A stretch of 64,000 bases of DNA from Prostheceraeus crozeri (Eukaryota; Platyhelminthes; Polycladida; Euryleptidae), in assembly GCA_907163375.1 (NCBI GenBank), contig CAJQUW010000514.1:1-64000 (forward strand). The letters run 5' to 3'. The notes below the pieces were generated by a model. That model made no database searches. It was not told the DNA's origin and was given only the letters and a program-made list of their open reading frames with translations. The translations under genes were made by a program, and so were the position numbers. This document shows, piece by piece, positions 62,998 through 64,000 of the stretch. How positions within the stretch are numbered: the first letter of the stretch is position 1; each line of letters starts with the position of its first letter.

Positions 62998-63928
62998 AGC
63001 TGATTCCAAATCTGGCCTCCGTTTTCCAATCCGATGCTTCGTTTTGAAGCTACAGCCCAAAACGTCCCAAATTCTAACTCTGTCGTTTTTCGCCAATCTC
63101 CCAAAATCTTGAATGGTGTCTCACATCTAAACGAAGACAGATATGAACAAGCCGATTCTTTCAGTGAATTTGTCTCACACTTAGCTTTCAAACGAGCTAT
63201 TGCACGACTTTCTACGATCACTAGAAGCAAAATTGGAAGTTTGGTGCCGAGGGGGGGGAGGTCCATGAAATTTGATGGAACTTGTTGTGGTAAAGGTCCC
63301 AGGTCGAAATGCGACGCTTTGGAAAATTTTCAAAATTTTGTCCATACAAAGTCACTTTTAGGTGAGCTCCGACCTAAAATCTTGTAACAGCTCTAACTTT
63401 TGAATGGCTGGTCCGATTGACTCGCAACAAAAATGTCACCGAGCAGTTTTTTCTCCTCTTTCAAACGAGTATCTATAAGACAAAATCCATCAACTAGAAC
63501 CAAAATTAGAAGATCGCTGTCGGGGGGGGGGGTCAGTGAAATTTGATGAAACAAACTTTGGTCAGGGTCCCAGGTCGAAATGCCACACTTTGGAAAATTT
63601 TCAAAATTTTGTCCATACAAAGCCACTCTGACACTTAGGATTTTTTCAGGTGAGCTCCGACATTCCACCCTCCCAACCTGGCCGGCACACCACGCCAACC
63701 TGGAGAGCGCATCACAAACCACCGCTCGCTACGTCGGCGGGTCAGAGGGGGGGACGTCAGACTCGGAGCAACACGGCGGCTCACCACGACCGACTCGGCT
63801 GACAGGAGGGGGGGGACGTCAGACTCGAAGCAACACGGCGGCTCACCACGACCGACTCGGCTGACAGGAGGGGGGGGACGTCAGCGACGGCGGCCATCTT
63901 GCGCGGTGGAGGAGTTTTACTTACTACT
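62998..63928. repeat. right terminal repeat of element C
   Basis: Inner part (62,998-63,260) carries A/B-type units (CCGATGCTTCGTTTTG); the outer part mirrors 37,000-37,480. Poly-G/GACGTCAG motifs occur near 63,748, 63,808 and 63,870. It ends ACTTACTACT. Confidence 0.9.
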
Positions 63929-63934
63929 GAGAAA
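63929..63934. repeat. right 6-bp target site duplication of element C
   Basis: GAGAAA, identical to 36,994-36,999. Confidence 0.9.
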
Positions 63935-64000
63935 AGTACAAATAAAATCACCAAGGTAGTCTCAAAGAATACTTCAGTTACTTCTGGACACACAGAGGAG
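63935..64000. other. host flank
   Basis: Only 66 bp outside element C; no feature seen. Confidence 0.5.

Overview
The window is animal genomic DNA carrying one partial and two near-full-length copies of a Polinton/Maverick element (the adintovirus-like class of integrated double-stranded DNA viruses). Evidence: protein-primed family B DNA polymerase fragments, a retroviral-type DDE integrase with chromodomain, an adenain-type cysteine protease, an FtsK/HerA-type packaging ATPase, a hexon-like major capsid protein and long terminal inverted repeats (TIRs). Short introns (about 60-100 bp, plus longer leader introns) and AT-rich flanks fit an invertebrate host, perhaps an arthropod; the sequence alone does not fix the species.

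Layout. Element A (start of window to about 7,374) is a rearranged remnant: low-complexity DNA, a broken RING-like/LxCxE gene, the 3' half of a small gene, a two-exon cysteine-rich gene, a 91-aa gene, hairpin-rich and 370-bp-repeat DNA, and a terminal repeat. 7,375 to about 13,300 is AT-rich host DNA without a recognisable gene. Element B (about 13,300-32,369) is almost complete. 32,370-36,993 is host DNA. Element C (37,000-63,928) is in the opposite orientation to B, has matching AGTAGTAAGT ends and is flanked by a perfect 6-bp target duplication GAGAAA. C has a 3,284-bp non-autonomous DNA transposon inside its polymerase gene and a 3.2-kb tandem duplication of integrase, core protein, capsid and protease.

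Gene plan of B, mirrored in C: TIR, spliced RING-like gene, DEDDh exonuclease, a small protein, RING protein, basic protein, ATPase, a basic protein, a Cys-rich overlapping ORF, integrase, basic core protein, major capsid protein and protease on one strand. A TATA-binding-protein-like gene and two PC4-like genes lie on the other strand. Two paralogous vertex/fibre-like structural genes follow, then PolB and a zinc/acidic/coiled-coil gene on the opposite strand running out to the other TIR.

The virion module is about 97-98% identical between B and C in protein, but PolB and the genes beyond it are only about 80% or less identical. The change occurs abruptly just past the 3' end of the virion module, so the elements are mosaics. 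Many genes are broken (PolB in both, integrase stop in all copies, one structural gene in both), so these copies look defective and may have depended on helpers. The most unusual items are the TBP+PC4 transcription cassette, a start-codon-only first exon that could feed several acceptors, a family of hairpins with an invariant ATAG loop, the sharp mosaic boundary, and the integrase stop codon shared by every copy.
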